A DNA stretch of 8,140 nucleotides from Bacteroidales bacterium UBA1751 (GTDB taxonomy: Bacteria; Bacteroidota; Bacteroidia; Bacteroidales; UBA932). Positions 6,838 through 8,140 of the stretch are shown here, piece by piece (position 1 is the first letter of the stretch; each line of letters opens with the position of its first letter). Location: NCBI GenBank assembly GCA_002315995.1, contig DCHN01000010.1, positions 1-8,140 on the forward strand, in the 5' to 3' direction. The translations under genes and the position numbers were made by a program. A model generated the notes under the pieces. That model was not told where the DNA came from, did no database searches, and was given only the letters and a program-made list of their open reading frames with translations.

Positions 6838-7862
6838 TTCTTTATGAGATGTTTGTTGATGCGTTTTACAAAAGCAGGACCGTTGTATATGAAGCCTGAG
6901 TAAATCTGCACAAGAGAAGCGCCGGCATCGAGCATCTGTTTTGCGTTTTCAGGGGTCATAATACCTCCTGAGGCAATTATTGGCAGGATTCCGTTGGTTT
7001 TCTTGTGAATATATCTTACAACCTCAAGGCTCCTGTTGAAGAGAGGTTTGCCGCTCAGGCCTCCGTTGCCTATTTTCATTACCGTTTCTTTATTTGTGAT
7101 GAGTCCTTCGCGTGAATTTGTGGTATTTGTGGCTACAACACCATCAAGGCCGCTCAGGAGCACCAATTCAATGATTTCGTCGAGCTGTGCGTTGCTCAGA
7201 TCCGGCGACAGTTTAAGTAGAATAGGGCGGTAGTTGTCGTAATAGTTTCTCAGGGTGAGCAACCTGTCAATAATCTGGGAGAGGTGGCCTATGTCCTGGA
7301 GTTTTGAAAGGTCCTTCACATTAGGACAGGAGACATTCAGAACGAAATAATCCACAAAATCGTAGAGCAGTGAGAATGAACGCTCGAAATCCTTTGCGGC
7401 ATCCTCGTTGCTCACAGTGGCGTTCTTGCTGAGGTTAGCTCCAAGAACGCAGTTGGGTTTGTGCTCCTTTATATATTCAACGGCATATTTGACACCGTTG
7501 TTGTTTATACCCATTCTGTTGATGAGTGCCTGATCCTGTTCAAGCCTGAATGAGCGCGGCTTTGCATTGCCATCTTGCGGAAGCGGGGTGAGGGAACCTA
7601 TTTCTATAAAGGAGAAGCCGAACGGTGCCATGAGATTGTAGAGGTCTCCGTTCTTGTCAAACCCTGCCGATAGTCCAACTGGGTTCCTGAACTTGATTCC
7701 GAAGACTTCGCGCTCGAGTTGTGGCGATTGGCATCTGAAAATAACCGACACTATCCTATTGAAAAATGGTATGTAACCCAGTATTTTAAGTGCGCAAATA
7801 GTGGTCTTGTGTGCGCTCTCCGGATTGAGGAGGAACAGTACTTTTCGAATCAGTTTATACAT
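6834..7862 (-). CDS. pyrD: Dihydroorotate dehydrogenase, class-2 (quinone) type
   Basis: This 342-residue FMN enzyme oxidises dihydroorotate to orotate, the fourth step of de novo pyrimidine synthesis. The class-2 architecture is clear: an N-terminal helical segment (about 1-45) of the kind that docks on the membrane and takes quinone, then a TIM barrel. Motifs are GLSAGFDKNGD at 63-73, IEIGSLTP at 86-93, ALINRMGINNNG at 112-123, Lys217 in LLKLSPD, TNTT at 245-248, GGLSGKPL at 267-274 and IIASGGI at 295-301. The oddity is LNVSCPNV at 175-182: Cys179 occupies the position where class-2 enzymes normally have the catalytic Ser (N-x-S-S-P-N-T), while Cys is the class-1 residue. The enzyme may still be active, since class-1 enzymes use Cys. 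It is the first gene of the pyrD-cinA operon, starting at the ATG at 7862. Confidence 0.94.
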   Translation of the reverse strand: MYKLIRKVLFLLNPESAHKTTICALKILGYIPFFNRIVSVIFRCQSPQLEREVFGIKFRNPVGLSAGFDKNGDLYNLMAPFGFSFIEIGSLTPLPQDGNAKPRSFRLEQDQALINRMGINNNGVKYAVEYIKEHKPNCVLGANLSKNATVSNEDAAKDFERSFSLLYDFVDYFVLNVSCPNVKDLSKLQDIGHLSQIIDRLLTLRNYYDNYRPILLKLSPDLSNAQLDEIIELVLLSGLDGVVATNTTNSREGLITNKETVMKIGNGGLSGKPLFNRSLEVVRYIHKKTNGILPIIASGGIMTPENAKQMLDAGASLVQIYSGFIYNGPAFVKRINKHLIKK

Positions 7863-7895
7863 ATATTATATATGGTGTTTTCTCTGTTTAGTGCA

Positions 7896-7927
7896 CAAAA
7901 ATAGCCATTTATGTGCTAAATGGCTAA
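7896..7927 (-). promoter_or_regulatory. Candidate promoter of the pyrD-cinA operon
   Basis: On the minus strand TTAG (7927-7924) and TATTTTTG (7903-7896) lie 20 nt apart. The second is an exact match to the Bacteroidota -7 consensus TAnnTTTG, and the first matches the -33 TTTG at three of four positions. The start of transcription would fall near 7889, giving a leader of about 27 nt before the pyrD ATG. The element overlaps the terminator of the upstream gene. Confidence 0.38.
7897..7926 (-). terminator. Intrinsic terminator of the gene at the right edge
   Basis: On the minus strand TAGCCATTT (7926-7918) and AAATGGCTA (7910-7902) form a perfect 9-bp stem with a 7-nt loop, AGCACAT. It is followed at once by TTTTT (7901-7897). 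It begins 17 nt after the stop codon of the partial gene at 7944-8140, the standard place and form for a Rho-independent terminator. Confidence 0.8.
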
Positions 7928-7943
7928 TATATTGATTGCGAAA

Positions 7944-8140
7944 TTATTTCAACTCCTGGTAGGTGCCGTCTGAGAAGAGGAGAATCACCTTTTCCACCTT
8001 ACGATTACGCTGTGGCTGTACTATGTCATGTTGCTGACCCTCTGGAGGAGTGTTGATCTCTGGTGCTGCTACACTGCTGACAACATTGTTAATGCCACCG
8101 TTGCCACCTACCACGCTGGATGTATTATCACTATTTGCGG
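7944..8140 (-). CDS. C-terminal part of an unidentified protein (cut by the window edge)
   Basis: A minus-strand frame is open from the window edge to TAA at 7946-7944, giving the last 64 residues. I do not recognise the family. The visible part begins with a Ser/Asn/Gly/Val-rich stretch (including SSVVGGNGGINNVVSSV), passes through a Pro/Gln-rich linker (APEINTPPEGQQHDIVQPQ) and a basic patch (RNRK), and ends in VEKVILLFSDGTYQELK. That end looks like a short beta-hairpin of the K-V-x-L-x-F-x-D-G-T-x-x-E-L kind. The layout suggests a flexible linker before a small terminal motif. The frame is supported by the absence of stops and by the intrinsic terminator 17 nt after it. The rest of the protein lies beyond the window. 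Confidence 0.68.
   Translation of the reverse strand, partial: ANSDNTSSVVGGNGGINNVVSSVAAPEINTPPEGQQHDIVQPQRNRKVEKVILLFSDGTYQELK

Overview
The window looks like a stretch of ordinary chromosome from a member of the Bacteroidota, probably order Bacteroidales. Four things point that way. HtpG is about 680 residues, with a charged helical insert near its C-terminus and the GHFGLGFYS form of the ATP-lid motif. There is a head-GIN/DUF2807 secreted protein of the type common in this phylum. Start codons lack clear Shine-Dalgarno sequences and sit in A/T-rich leaders. Candidate promoters match the Bacteroidota TTTG / TAnnTTTG pattern better than the E. coli consensus. By eye the G+C is moderate, in the low-to-mid forties, and similar across the genes. 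I see no sign of a mobile element, CRISPR array, rRNA or tRNA.

Layout. Positions 1-70 hold two small hairpins with the same TGAT loop, read as terminators between the nitroreductase gene and whatever lies to the left. A nitroreductase-family gene (71-718, minus) is divergent from htpG (837-2882, plus). A 104-bp gap containing an inverted repeat follows htpG. Then three genes run in the same direction with short gaps: a VanZ-like membrane protein (2987-3406), a secreted DUF2807 protein (3419-4321) and an M19 membrane-dipeptidase-family enzyme (4355-5467). This probable operon ends at a 21-bp G.U-containing hairpin (5483-5528), followed by a separate perfect 15-bp palindrome (5538-5570). From the right, a cut-off gene of unknown function (7944-8140, minus) ends at an intrinsic terminator. 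It is followed by a pyrD-cinA operon on the minus strand (7862 down to 5590), whose two genes overlap by 4 bp (ATGA).

How the genes work together. Most are housekeeping: protein folding (HtpG), pyrimidine synthesis (quinone-dependent dihydroorotate dehydrogenase) and NMN/pyridine-nucleotide clean-up (CinA with a PncC-type C-terminal domain). The VanZ-DUF2807-dipeptidase trio may be an envelope-related set, but only gene order supports that.

I found no convincing new multi-gene system. The points most worth a second look are a class-2-type PyrD with cysteine where that class normally has its catalytic serine, the pair of hairpins between the converging operons, the terminator/promoter overlap ahead of pyrD, the left-edge hairpin pair, and the unidentified low-complexity protein at the right edge.
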